Assembly: GCA_963741385.1 (NCBI GenBank)
Contig: CAVUHO010000015.1
Coordinates: 170,187-234,186 of the forward strand
Direction of reading: 5' to 3'
Length of the DNA stretch: 64,000 nucleotides
Source: Sulfomarinibacter sp963741385
GTDB lineage: Bacteria > Acidobacteriota > Thermoanaerobaculia > Thermoanaerobaculales > Sulfomarinibacteraceae
Under the pieces are notes generated by a model. That model had not been told where the DNA came from. It worked only from the letters and a program-made list of their open reading frames with translations, and did no database searches. The first letter of the stretch is position 1; every line of letters starts with the position of its first letter. This document shows positions 1 through 7,829 of this stretch, piece after piece. A program made the position numbers and the translations under genes.

Positions 1-1
1 C

Positions 2-535
2 TACCACGACACCGAGTGGGGCGTGCCTGTTGTTGACGACCGCACCCTGTTCGAGTTCCTCATCCTCGAGGGCGCACAGGCGGGTCTGAGCTGGTCGACC
101 ATCCTCAACAAACGCGACGGGTATCGCCGGGCGTTCGACGGTTTCGACCCGAAAAAAGTGGCCGGCTACGATGCGGAGAAGGTGGCGAAGCTCCTCGCCG
201 ATCCGGGCATCGTGCGCAACCGACTCAAGGTGGGGTCGGCGGTGACGAACGCGCAGGCATTCCTCGACATCCAGAACGAGAAGGGGAGTTTCTCCGACTA
301 CATCTGGGCGTTCGTCGACGGCAGACCGATCCGGAATCGGTGGCGCTCGTTGTCCGAGATCCCCGCCACCACGCAGCTCGCCGAGACCATCTCCAAGGAC
401 CTCAAGCAACGCGGCTTTCGATTTGTCGGCCCGACCATCGTCTACGCCCACATGCAGGCGACGGGGATGGTCAACGATCACCTCGTCGAGTGTTTCCGTC
501 ACCGCGAGGTCGGCGCCCTCGCCGCTCAACGTTGA
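2..535 (+). CDS. tag: DNA-3-methyladenine glycosylase I, 5'-truncated by window edge
   Basis: Base-excision repair glycosylase that removes 3-methyladenine from alkylated DNA in the cytoplasm. The visible 177 residues begin at YHDTEWGVP, so only about 15-20 N-terminal residues lie outside the window. Family landmarks are all present: the His of YHD (a zinc ligand in E. coli Tag), LEGAQAGLSW with the catalytic Glu and the base-stacking Trp, GFRFVGPTIVYAHMQA, and the C-terminal VNDHLVECF with the remaining His/Cys zinc ligands. The frame is open from base 2; the internal GTG at 23 is not a start. Confident family assignment. Confidence 0.95.
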   Translation, partial: YHDTEWGVPVVDDRTLFEFLILEGAQAGLSWSTILNKRDGYRRAFDGFDPKKVAGYDAEKVAKLLADPGIVRNRLKVGSAVTNAQAFLDIQNEKGSFSDYIWAFVDGRPIRNRWRSLSEIPATTQLAETISKDLKQRGFRFVGPTIVYAHMQATGMVNDHLVECFRHREVGALAAQR

Positions 536-566
536 AACGTTGCGACGTTCTAACGTTCAAACGTCA
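528..566. repeat. AACGTT-type short palindromic repeat cluster
   Basis: The last codons of tag and the following bases contain five spaced ACGTT/AACGTT words (CAACGTTGAAACGTTGCGAC, then GTTCTAACGTTCAAACGT). The words are self-complementary and spaced 8-11 bp apart, and the cluster runs through the tag stop codon. Function unknown; it could fold as a weak hairpin between the convergent genes. Confidence 0.5.
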
Positions 567-875
567 TACCGGATAATCGGGCGGAAGGTGGCCGAGCATG
601 ATCATCTTCCGGGTGAAGGCGCGTTCGCGCCGATTGGCGACTTCTTCGCGTCGCGCCCTGAGTTTTTCGAGCTCGGACTCAAGGGCGGAGCGTTCGTCGC
701 CTGCGGCCGACTCCAGCCGCTGACGCAGTTCGAGAGAAGCCTCCCGCAACTCGCGCATCTCGGCCAACAGCGACGCCTCTTCGTTGGAGACGTAGATCTT
801 GGGCGAGCACGAGGGTTCGTTCCCCTCCTCTTCGGGAGGGTTGATCACCGGCAGCCGATGTTGATCGTTGCTCAT
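564..875 (-). CDS. small coiled-coil protein of unknown function
   Basis: 103-residue protein I do not recognise. Residues about 30-90 are highly charged with heptad-like Leu/Ala spacing (LLAEMRELREASLELRQRL, then ALESELEKLRARREEVANRR), predicting one long coiled coil. The N-terminus is Pro/Glu-rich, and the C-terminus ends in HLPPDYPV. There is no signal peptide or membrane segment. It is convergent with tag (28 bp apart) and divergent from the hydrolase (27 bp), so the short gap probably holds two back-to-back promoters. Codon use and GC match the neighbours, which supports it being real. Confidence 0.7.
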   Translation of the reverse strand: MSNDQHRLPVINPPEEEGNEPSCSPKIYVSNEEASLLAEMRELREASLELRQRLESAAGDERSALESELEKLRARREEVANRRERAFTRKMIMLGHLPPDYPV

Positions 876-902
876 TCTGCGAGTCTACTCTAGCCTTCGA
901 GA

Positions 903-1766
903 GTGAAAAACAGCCCTGATCCGATTGCCGCCGATGGAGCCCGGTTCAGCGAGGACCTGGTGGAGGTCGAAGAGGGGGTGCGGCTGCTGTGTTACCGCTG
1001 GGAACCCCGAACCGGAAACAGCGCCGCCCCGGTGTTTTTCATCGCCGGGTGGATCTCGCTTGTGACCGGTTGGAAGGCGCTGCTCCGGGAGCTGGTGCGC
1101 ACCCGTCCGGTTTTCTATCTGGAGACGCGGGAGAAACAGTCGGCGGAGATCTCGCCGCGTCTCATGAAGCCGTCGAGTTTCACCATCCCGAAGCTCGCCG
1201 ACGATCTGGTGCGGGCTGTGGGAACTCTCGGGCTCGACAACGACCGCACCGTTCTCTTCGGCAGCTCGATGGGCGCCAACGCGATTCTCGAGGCCCTCAA
1301 GAACTCGAGGTTGCCGGCAGGTGCGGCGTTTCTGGTCGGGCCCAACGAGGAATTCTATTTCCCGGCATGGGGGAAGGTGGCCGTCCGGGTGGTGCCTGCG
1401 TGGTTGATCGAGAGGCTGAAGGGCTTCGTGATCTGGTACCTCGGGAAATTCAGGGTCAACGCGGATTCGGACCCCGATCAGATGGCCCGCTACGTGCGAA
1501 CCGTCCGCGCCGCGGACGCCCTACGCCTCAAATTGTCGGCTCGCGCAGTGCAGGGATACTCGGTCCTGCCCGGTCTCGAGACCATCACGGCGCCGGTTGC
1601 GGTTGCCTACGCCGAATCCGACACCTTGCACGACGAGCGGGAGGTTCGACGGATCGTCGACACCATGCCCCGCGGCACCGCCGTCCGCTGCCCGTCGAAC
1701 ACCTACATGCACGATGCCGATGTGGCGCGCGATCTGGATCGCTATCTTGAATCTCTCGAGATGTGA
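903..1766 (+). CDS. alpha/beta hydrolase
   Basis: 287-residue alpha/beta-hydrolase-fold protein. The nucleophile elbow is GSSMG with Ser122. The acid is probably in AYAESD near residue 238, and a late His occurs in TYMHDADVAR. No signal peptide is present, so it is likely cytoplasmic. The start is a GTG with only a weak ribosome site, and no in-frame ATG lies nearby, so the exact N-terminus is uncertain. It ends 10 bp before the aminopeptidase start and probably forms a two-gene operon with it. Substrate cannot be told. Confidence 0.85.
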   Translation: MKNSPDPIAADGARFSEDLVEVEEGVRLLCYRWEPRTGNSAAPVFFIAGWISLVTGWKALLRELVRTRPVFYLETREKQSAEISPRLMKPSSFTIPKLADDLVRAVGTLGLDNDRTVLFGSSMGANAILEALKNSRLPAGAAFLVGPNEEFYFPAWGKVAVRVVPAWLIERLKGFVIWYLGKFRVNADSDPDQMARYVRTVRAADALRLKLSARAVQGYSVLPGLETITAPVAVAYAESDTLHDEREVRRIVDTMPRGTAVRCPSNTYMHDADVARDLDRYLESLEM

Positions 1767-1776
1767 AAGGACCGGA

Positions 1777-3438
1777 ATGAAACCACTTCCTCGCTGGCTG
1801 AAATTCGTCATGCTCGGCGTCGGGTTCGTGCTGGCGGCGCTCTTTGTCGTGTTGCTCGTGCTGGGGTGGTACGTCAAGAGACAATTCCTCCCGTCCGGCG
1901 GCAAGCTGCCCGCGACGATGGCCGCCTACGACGTCCGCCATTACGATCTGGCAGTGGCCGTCGATCCTGCGACGAAGAGCGTTCGCGGCGTCAACACGGT
2001 GACCGCAGAGGTGGTGGTTCCGATATCGGTGTTCGAGATCAACCTCGACGATCGGATGCAGGTGACGTCGGTCGCGGTCGACGGGGCGGATCGCCTGTTC
2101 CAACACCGCGACGGCGTCATCCGGGTCGAGCTTGAAGAGGCCTGGAGAGCTGGCCAGCGGCACTCGGTGACGATCGCCTACGGCGGCGTCCCGAAGATCG
2201 CCCTGCAGCCGCCGTGGATCGACGGGTTCGTGTGGTCCGAAACGCCGACGGGCGCGCCGTGGATCGGTGTGACGGGGGAGGGGGACGGCGGCGACAACTG
2301 GTGGCCGTGCAAGGACCACCCCTCGGACGAGCCCGACGAGGGGATGAACATCGCGCTGACGGCACCGTCGGATCTGGTGGCCTTGTCGAACGGCGCTTTT
2401 CTCGGTGTCACCGACCACGGCGACGGCACCGCGACATCCCGCTGGACGGTGCACTACCCCGTCAACAACTACCTGGTGACTGTGAACATCGCCCCCTACG
2501 TGGCGATCGAGGAGCGCTATCACGGAATCGACGGAACCCTCGACGAACCGTTGGTGTTCTGGTCGGTTCCGGAGTACGAGCCGCACGCCAGGGTCATGTG
2601 GAAGCAGATGCCCCGGATCCTCGAGGTGCTGGGACGCCGGTTCGGCGAGTACCCGTTTCTTGACGACAAGTTCGCGGTCGCCCACGCGCCCTATTACGGA
2701 ATGGAGCACCAGACGCTGGTCGCCTACGGCGCTCTCTTCACCGACAACGACTATGGATTCGACGACCTGCTGCTGCACGAGGTCGCCCACGAGTGGTGGG
2801 GCAACAAGATCACGGTCGCGGACTGGGCGGATTTCTGGATCCACGAGGGTTTTGCGACCTACGCCGAGGCGCTGTACGTCAATGACACGCTCGGTGAGGA
2901 CCGATATTTCGACTACATGGATGAGTTGCGCGCCCGGATCTCCAACGAACAGCCGCTGGTCGCGGGCGCCGATCTGACCGCTGCCGACGCCTACAACGGG
3001 GATATCTACAACAAGGGCGCGTGGGTTCTGCACACGTTGCGAGGGTTGGTGGGGGACGAGGTCTTTTTCGAGGCGCTCTTCAGATTCGCAAACGATCCGC
3101 AATACGCCTACGGCCTCGTGTCCAGCCAGGACTTCGCCGACCTTGTTGGTGACATCAGCGGTCGCGACCTCTCCTGGTTCTGGGATCGCTATCTCCACCG
3201 CGCCGCGATCCCGGTGTGGCGGATGGAGCGGCGCCCCGAGGGCGGCGGCGAGAGAGTGGAGATCGTCTGGGACGATCGGGCCTTTGTCATGCCGATCGAT
3301 GTCGAGGTGAGTGGCAAGCGCCGCCGGGTCGAGATGGAGAACGGCCGTGGGTCGTTCTTAGTCGCGGCGGGAACCGTGGTCGAGGTCGATCCCGACGGGT
3401 GGGTGCTCGCTGAACCAATGGCGTCGCCATCGCGGTGA
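1777..3438 (+). CDS. membrane-anchored M1 family metallo-aminopeptidase
   Basis: 553-residue zinc aminopeptidase that removes N-terminal amino acids from peptides. The frame opens earlier, but ATG at 1777 is chosen because it is preceded by GAAAGGA at good spacing and starts directly with a signal-anchor (KFVMLGVGFVLAALFVVLLVL, about residues 9-29). The zinc site HEVAHEWWGN has H334/H338, and E357 in HEGFATYAE gives the canonical HExxH-x18-E. GMEHQT (residues 308-313) replaces the usual GAMEN substrate loop. The catalytic domain should face the periplasm. It lies 10 bp downstream of the hydrolase gene. It is shorter than full PepN (about 870 aa) and lacks the large C-terminal helical domain. 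Confidence 0.92.
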   Translation: MKPLPRWLKFVMLGVGFVLAALFVVLLVLGWYVKRQFLPSGGKLPATMAAYDVRHYDLAVAVDPATKSVRGVNTVTAEVVVPISVFEINLDDRMQVTSVAVDGADRLFQHRDGVIRVELEEAWRAGQRHSVTIAYGGVPKIALQPPWIDGFVWSETPTGAPWIGVTGEGDGGDNWWPCKDHPSDEPDEGMNIALTAPSDLVALSNGAFLGVTDHGDGTATSRWTVHYPVNNYLVTVNIAPYVAIEERYHGIDGTLDEPLVFWSVPEYEPHARVMWKQMPRILEVLGRRFGEYPFLDDKFAVAHAPYYGMEHQTLVAYGALFTDNDYGFDDLLLHEVAHEWWGNKITVADWADFWIHEGFATYAEALYVNDTLGEDRYFDYMDELRARISNEQPLVAGADLTAADAYNGDIYNKGAWVLHTLRGLVGDEVFFEALFRFANDPQYAYGLVSSQDFADLVGDISGRDLSWFWDRYLHRAAIPVWRMERRPEGGGERVEIVWDDRAFVMPIDVEVSGKRRRVEMENGRGSFLVAAGTVVEVDPDGWVLAEPMASPSR

Positions 3439-3782
3439 CCGGGCGGTCCTGTAAGCCCAACCCTTCTCAATGACGTAGGCGGGTCGTTTACGGCCCGCCC
3501 GCGGGAGGCTGAAATCGGCGTTGGGGTGGCGGGTCCTTCAGGGCCCCGCCTTCAGAATCTCTTCTGGCGAAAATGGACGGTCATTTATCAGCGATCTCCC
3601 AGTCGTAGAGACGTCGCAACCACGAAGGCACAAAGACACAAAGAAAAACACAAAGAAAACCATCTTGGTGAAATCCTTCGTGGCTTCGTGTCTTTGTGGT
3701 TGCGGTTCATACGAATCCGCAGGGCAACATCTGAACCAAGTGCTGAAGCAAGAGGCTCAGATCATAGCCTACAGCCCACAGC
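3439..3782. other. intergenic region with hairpins and a CACAAAGA/GAAGGCAC repeat
   Basis: 344 bp without a supportable gene between the convergent M1 aminopeptidase and cytochrome genes. At 3478-3499 there is a GC-rich hairpin (GGCGGGTCGT / ACGGCCCGCC), and a second is suggested around 3523-3552; neither has a clear T-tract. Bases 3614-3703 hold a long imperfect inverted repeat whose arms both begin CGCAACCAC when read inward and contain iterated ACAAAGACAC words. Confidence 0.5.
3614..3703. repeat. imperfect inverted repeat of CACGAAG/CACAAAG words
   Basis: The left arm starts CGCAACCACGAAGGCACAAA. The right arm, read on the other strand, starts CGCAACCACAAAGACACGAA. The inner part is A-rich (AAAGAAAAACACAAAG). 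It is a dispersed intergenic repeat type; no coding function is visible. Confidence 0.6.
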
Positions 3783-5348
3783 TCAAGGCGACCACGCGTT
3801 CGTGCTGGCGCTTTCGAAATCGTCGAAAAAGAGGAGCGACGAAGGGGTGAGGGATCGTTCCGGCCGACTGAAGCCGTGGCACCACGAGCAGTCGAAATGT
3901 CTGTCCTTGACGTGCTTCTCGTGGATTTCCTCGAAGTCCTTTTCCTCCTCGGCGCCGTGGCACTGGAAACAGATGGTGCTCTTGTCACCCCTCAAGCCGT
4001 AACCGAAATCGCGCTGCAGATTCATCCGGGCCGACGAACCGTGGCAGTCGCCGCAGCGCAGGGCCAGGCCGTGGGGAGCGACCTCGTGGTTGAGCATTTG
4101 GAAGGTGTCGGTCTCGACCCACGAGTAGGCTTCCGTGGAACTGAGCCCCATGTTCTCCAAACCCTGTTCGATGGCGGCCGCCGGGTCGGCGGTGGCAAAG
4201 AACACCGCGGTATCGAGGGCGATGAGTCGGCCGCCTGAATTGGTGATCGGCTGTTCGGCGGTCTTGTACTTGAAAGCGTAGAGCTTGCTCTGAGAATCGC
4301 TGACGTGACCGATCGGGCGTGACGTCGGATACCTGCCGGTGACCGGGTCAAGAACGGCCGCATCGTGGAGCAGGTAGTTGCGGTTGAGACGGTTCCAGAA
4401 TCGATAGACCGGGACCAGGTCGTTGGCCATGTCGGAGGCGGGGTGGAACGGCGGCGCCTGGCTGTGGGTCGCGAGCCAGGTGCGGTGCGTCTCGGTGGCT
4501 TCGGAGGCGGCGCTGTCCGCCGCGTCCTTGGCGTAGCGCGGGATGTGACAGGTCTGGCACGCGATCCGCGCGACGTGGCGGTCGATGGTGGATCCATCGT
4601 GGCCCGCCGGCGTGGCCATGACGGCGTGGCACTTGGTGCACTCGAGAGGGGTTGCCGAGTCGGTCGGTCGCAGGTCCGAACCACGGCCGGCAAATCTGTG
4701 GTCTGAAAACGTGTGGCAGTCCTGGCAGCGGAGATCGCCGCCGGTGGTCGCCATGTGGACGTCAAAAGTGGTGTCGGTGGTGGCGGCATGAGCGAGGGTG
4801 AGGTCGCCGCGTTTGACTGCGTCGCCGCCGCCCGCCTTGGCGTGGCACTGGAGGCAGTTGGCGCGCTCTGGTTCGTGCACTGTCTTCACCGCCTGATCCA
4901 TGGTGATGGTCATCGCATCGGTGTCGGGAACGAAACGGCCGTCGACCCGTTTGCGCCTGTAGGCCTGCTGGTGGCACAGGAGGCAATCGATGTTGGCGAG
5001 TTCGGCCGGGGTGGCCTCGACCTGCGGCGGGGTGCCGAGTCCGATGTGGCACGAACCGCAGGCGTTCCAGTTCCCGAGAATGTTGATGCAGTAGCTGTTG
5101 ACCCCGCCTGCGATCTTTCCCTGGCTCGCCGGTCCGGTCGTCATCTGCGGCGAAGCGCCCTGCCACTGGTACATCACTGAACCATGGACGTCGATCGCCT
5201 CGTCGGTGTGACACTCGAGACAGGTCCCGGATCCTGACCAGGTGAGGCCGGCGTGCTCGTCCTCGTCGGCAACCGCCCAGGAGCCGAAGGCGGCGATCAC
5301 GATGATGGCCGCGCCCGCGATCCGGATCATCGAGGTGTGGTGTTGCAT
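3783..5348 (-). CDS. exported decaheme c-type cytochrome
   Basis: 521-residue protein with an N-terminal signal peptide (hydrophobic IAGAAIIVIAAFGSWAVA, cleavage after AVA) and ten CxxCH heme-attachment motifs: CLECH, CGSCH, CLLCH, CLQCH, CQDCH, CTKCH, CQTCH, CGDCH, CFQCH and CSWCH. Extra histidines for bis-His ligation occur between them. Heme would be attached in the periplasm, so a role in respiratory electron transfer or as a multiheme reductase is likely. I cannot assign a substrate; octaheme tetrathionate/nitrite-reductase-like relatives are possible. The C-terminus LLFFDDFESASTNAWSP after the last heme looks like a sorting-type tail. Methionine 7 is an alternative start. Confidence 0.88.
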   Translation of the reverse strand: MQHHTSMIRIAGAAIIVIAAFGSWAVADEDEHAGLTWSGSGTCLECHTDEAIDVHGSVMYQWQGASPQMTTGPASQGKIAGGVNSYCINILGNWNACGSCHIGLGTPPQVEATPAELANIDCLLCHQQAYRRKRVDGRFVPDTDAMTITMDQAVKTVHEPERANCLQCHAKAGGGDAVKRGDLTLAHAATTDTTFDVHMATTGGDLRCQDCHTFSDHRFAGRGSDLRPTDSATPLECTKCHAVMATPAGHDGSTIDRHVARIACQTCHIPRYAKDAADSAASEATETHRTWLATHSQAPPFHPASDMANDLVPVYRFWNRLNRNYLLHDAAVLDPVTGRYPTSRPIGHVSDSQSKLYAFKYKTAEQPITNSGGRLIALDTAVFFATADPAAAIEQGLENMGLSSTEAYSWVETDTFQMLNHEVAPHGLALRCGDCHGSSARMNLQRDFGYGLRGDKSTICFQCHGAEEEKDFEEIHEKHVKDRHFDCSWCHGFSRPERSLTPSSLLFFDDFESASTNAWSP

Positions 5349-5457
5349 CGAAGGCCCCCGTGGTGAGATGTCACTCTTTCGTTATATGCGCAAATGACAA
5401 AATAGTCGAGTGACGTCAATCACAACCACAGCTTCAACCGCACCGGGGGCGGAGAAT

Positions 5458-7518
5458 CTACGATGCAGCTTTTGCCCGTCGTGAGAAGGTCACGACGAAC
5501 ACACACAGGGCCACGATCGCAATCGTCCCGATCACCTCTCCGGGTATGCCCTCGAATGAAGTGTCCGACAGGAAGTGGATCGCGTTTTTGGCTTCGGTGG
5601 AGCCCGTCGTCTGTTTGACGATCGCGCTGGCGATGGCATCGAAAGCGCCCATGATGGCACCGCCGGCAATCAGACCGGATGCCAACAACACCCCCCTGTC
5701 GGTTCGCGCTTTGACCTCGGCGTCGCTGTCGTTCGCCCCCTTGCGGCCGACCAGCCACGACAGGATGCCGCCGAGCAGCACCGGGGTGTTGAGCTCCATC
5801 GGCAGGTACATACCGAGGGCGAAGGCGAGCGGCGGCACTCCGGTCATCCGCAGGATCAGCGCCAACAGCACACCGAGAGAGAAGAGGTACCACTGCAGGG
5901 GCGCGGTCTGGGCGCCGAAGATGCCGACCAGGATCTCTTTCATGGCCGAGGCCTGCGGCGCCGGGATGGCCGCGGTGCCGAAGCCCTGACCGGGATCGGC
6001 CTGCGCCATCACCCACATCATGATGCCGCAGAAGACGGCCGCGACCGCCGTGCCGGCGAACTTGAGGCCGAGCTGGCGCGCGGGCGTGGCGCCGATCCAG
6101 TGACCCACCTTGAGGTCGGAGGACAGCGCGCCCGACGCCGCGAGCGCCGTGCACACGACACCGCCCACCATCATCGTGACGAACATGCCGTTGCCGCCGG
6201 ACAGCCCCATCTTGAGGAGCACGAATCCGGTGACGATCAGGGTCAGCATCGTCATGCCGGACACCGGATTGGTGCCGACGATAGCGATCGCGCGTGCGGC
6301 CACCGGGGCAAAGAGAAAGGCGATCAACATCACCAGGGCGGTCGCGACGGCGGCGTAGACGAACGAACCGCCGATGCCGACGCCGAAGGAGAAGAAGAGG
6401 AACGCCCCAAGGGCGAAGAACACCAGCCCGACGATCGTGAATCCACCGGGCAGCGAACGGTCGACGCGCGGCACCTCGGTCACGGTGCGCTCGTCCTGGT
6501 GGCTCATACCGACGATGTTGGCGGCGATCGATCGCACCATCGACGGCAACGAGCTGATGATGCCGAGGATGCCGGCGCCGGCGATGCCGCCGACGCCGAT
6601 GATCCGGACGTAGGATCGGAAGACCTCGTCGATCGTCATGTCGGCGATCGGGATGGCCCCCGGCGGGAGGATGTTCGGGACGAAGACGCCGATGGAGTGC
6701 ACCAACGGAACGAAGATGAAATAGGAGAGGAACGACCCGGCGCAGATGATGGCCGCGTAGCGGATGCCGACGATGTAGCCGATGCCGATGATGGCGGCGT
6801 TGTTGAGAATGCGCAGGGTCATGAACTGGCGCTCGAGGATCTGGCCGAGGCCGATCGCGCGGAACGACAGCTGCTCCGCCCAGGCGTGGAAGGTGGTGGC
6901 GAGGCCGTCGTAAAGGGCGCCGACGCCGGCCGCCAGGGCGAGGATCCTGGCCTGACCGCCGACCTGCTGGCCGGACATCAGGATCTCCGTGGTGGCGGTC
7001 CCTTCGGGCCACGGCAGCTCGCCGTGCATTTCGACCATGAAGTGGTAGCGCAGCGGGATCAGGAACAGGATGCCGAGACAGCCGCCGAGAAAGGAGACGA
7101 TGATGACCTGGAGGACGGTCGGTTGGGCGACCCCCGAGCCGGCTTCGGCCGCCAGCATGTAGAGCGCCGGGATGGTGAACACCGCGCCCGCAACCACGTG
7201 CGACGAGTTGGCGCCGATCGACTGCACGATGACGTTTTCCAGGATCGTGCTGCGGCGGGAGAACAGTGGCGACAGGCCGATCGCGAGAATGGCGATGGGG
7301 ATCGCAGCCTCGATGCCCTGGCCGACCCTGAGAGCCAGGTAGGCGGCGGCCATCGAGAACAAAGCGCAGAAGAGGAGGCCCATGGTCACCGAACGGGTTG
7401 TGACCTCGGCGACCCCGGTCTCGTCGGGCACCACCGGGATGTAGGTCTCACCCGGTTTCAGCGGACGCCGCGCGTTCTCCGGCAGTCCCTTGATCGCTGT
7501 CGGCTGGCTGTGCTCCAT
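5458..7518 (-). CDS. OPT family oligopeptide transporter
   Basis: 686-residue integral membrane protein with about 14-16 hydrophobic segments, of the OPT/YSL superfamily that imports peptides or metal chelates by secondary transport. The cytoplasmic N-terminus carries LKPGETYIPVVPDE, followed by the first helix (GLLFCALFSMAAAYLALRVG) and the Gly/Pro-rich helices typical of bacterial OPT proteins, including GELPWPEGTATTEIL. It ends 109 bp upstream of the decaheme cytochrome on the same strand. Together with the nearby aminopeptidase it suggests peptide use. Confidence 0.93.
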   Translation of the reverse strand: MEHSQPTAIKGLPENARRPLKPGETYIPVVPDETGVAEVTTRSVTMGLLFCALFSMAAAYLALRVGQGIEAAIPIAILAIGLSPLFSRRSTILENVIVQSIGANSSHVVAGAVFTIPALYMLAAEAGSGVAQPTVLQVIIVSFLGGCLGILFLIPLRYHFMVEMHGELPWPEGTATTEILMSGQQVGGQARILALAAGVGALYDGLATTFHAWAEQLSFRAIGLGQILERQFMTLRILNNAAIIGIGYIVGIRYAAIICAGSFLSYFIFVPLVHSIGVFVPNILPPGAIPIADMTIDEVFRSYVRIIGVGGIAGAGILGIISSLPSMVRSIAANIVGMSHQDERTVTEVPRVDRSLPGGFTIVGLVFFALGAFLFFSFGVGIGGSFVYAAVATALVMLIAFLFAPVAARAIAIVGTNPVSGMTMLTLIVTGFVLLKMGLSGGNGMFVTMMVGGVVCTALAASGALSSDLKVGHWIGATPARQLGLKFAGTAVAAVFCGIMMWVMAQADPGQGFGTAAIPAPQASAMKEILVGIFGAQTAPLQWYLFSLGVLLALILRMTGVPPLAFALGMYLPMELNTPVLLGGILSWLVGRKGANDSDAEVKARTDRGVLLASGLIAGGAIMGAFDAIASAIVKQTTGSTEAKNAIHFLSDTSFEGIPGEVIGTIAIVALCVFVVTFSRRAKAAS

Positions 7519-7829
7519 GGAGTCACCTCACAGGTGGAATGCGGACGCCACAGTGTACATGGGCGTCGTATCCGTACGTTCTTCCCGAGAGGAAGTCAGG
7601 CACGCCGCCATGATGTTGAGGACAACATCATGCCGGGATGCCAGGCACCTCCGCCGCACGCGGGCCGTTTCCGCACGTTCTTCCCGAGAGGAGCCACCTT
7701 CAACATTGTTGGCCCGAAAAATCCTGCCGACGTGGATGGTCGTGTGTCCAACAATATTGAAAATGGCACCTCCACCGCACGAGGCTTGTATCCGCCCGGC
7801 CTCACCGCCTCACTGCCTCACTGCCCCGC
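7519..7829. repeat. intergenic region with degenerate dispersed repeats
   Basis: 311 bp between the divergent OPT and recQ genes. The phrase GTACGTTCTTCCCGAGAGGA (about 7574-7593) recurs near 7676-7692 as GCACGTTCTTCCCGAGAGGA. Two GGCACCTCCRCCGCAC phrases occur at about 7645 and 7764, the reverse complement of a phrase found near 32095 and 35320. A CAACATC/AACATTGTTGG/CCAACAATATTG palindromic run lies near 7620-7760. No gene is supported. Confidence 0.5.
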
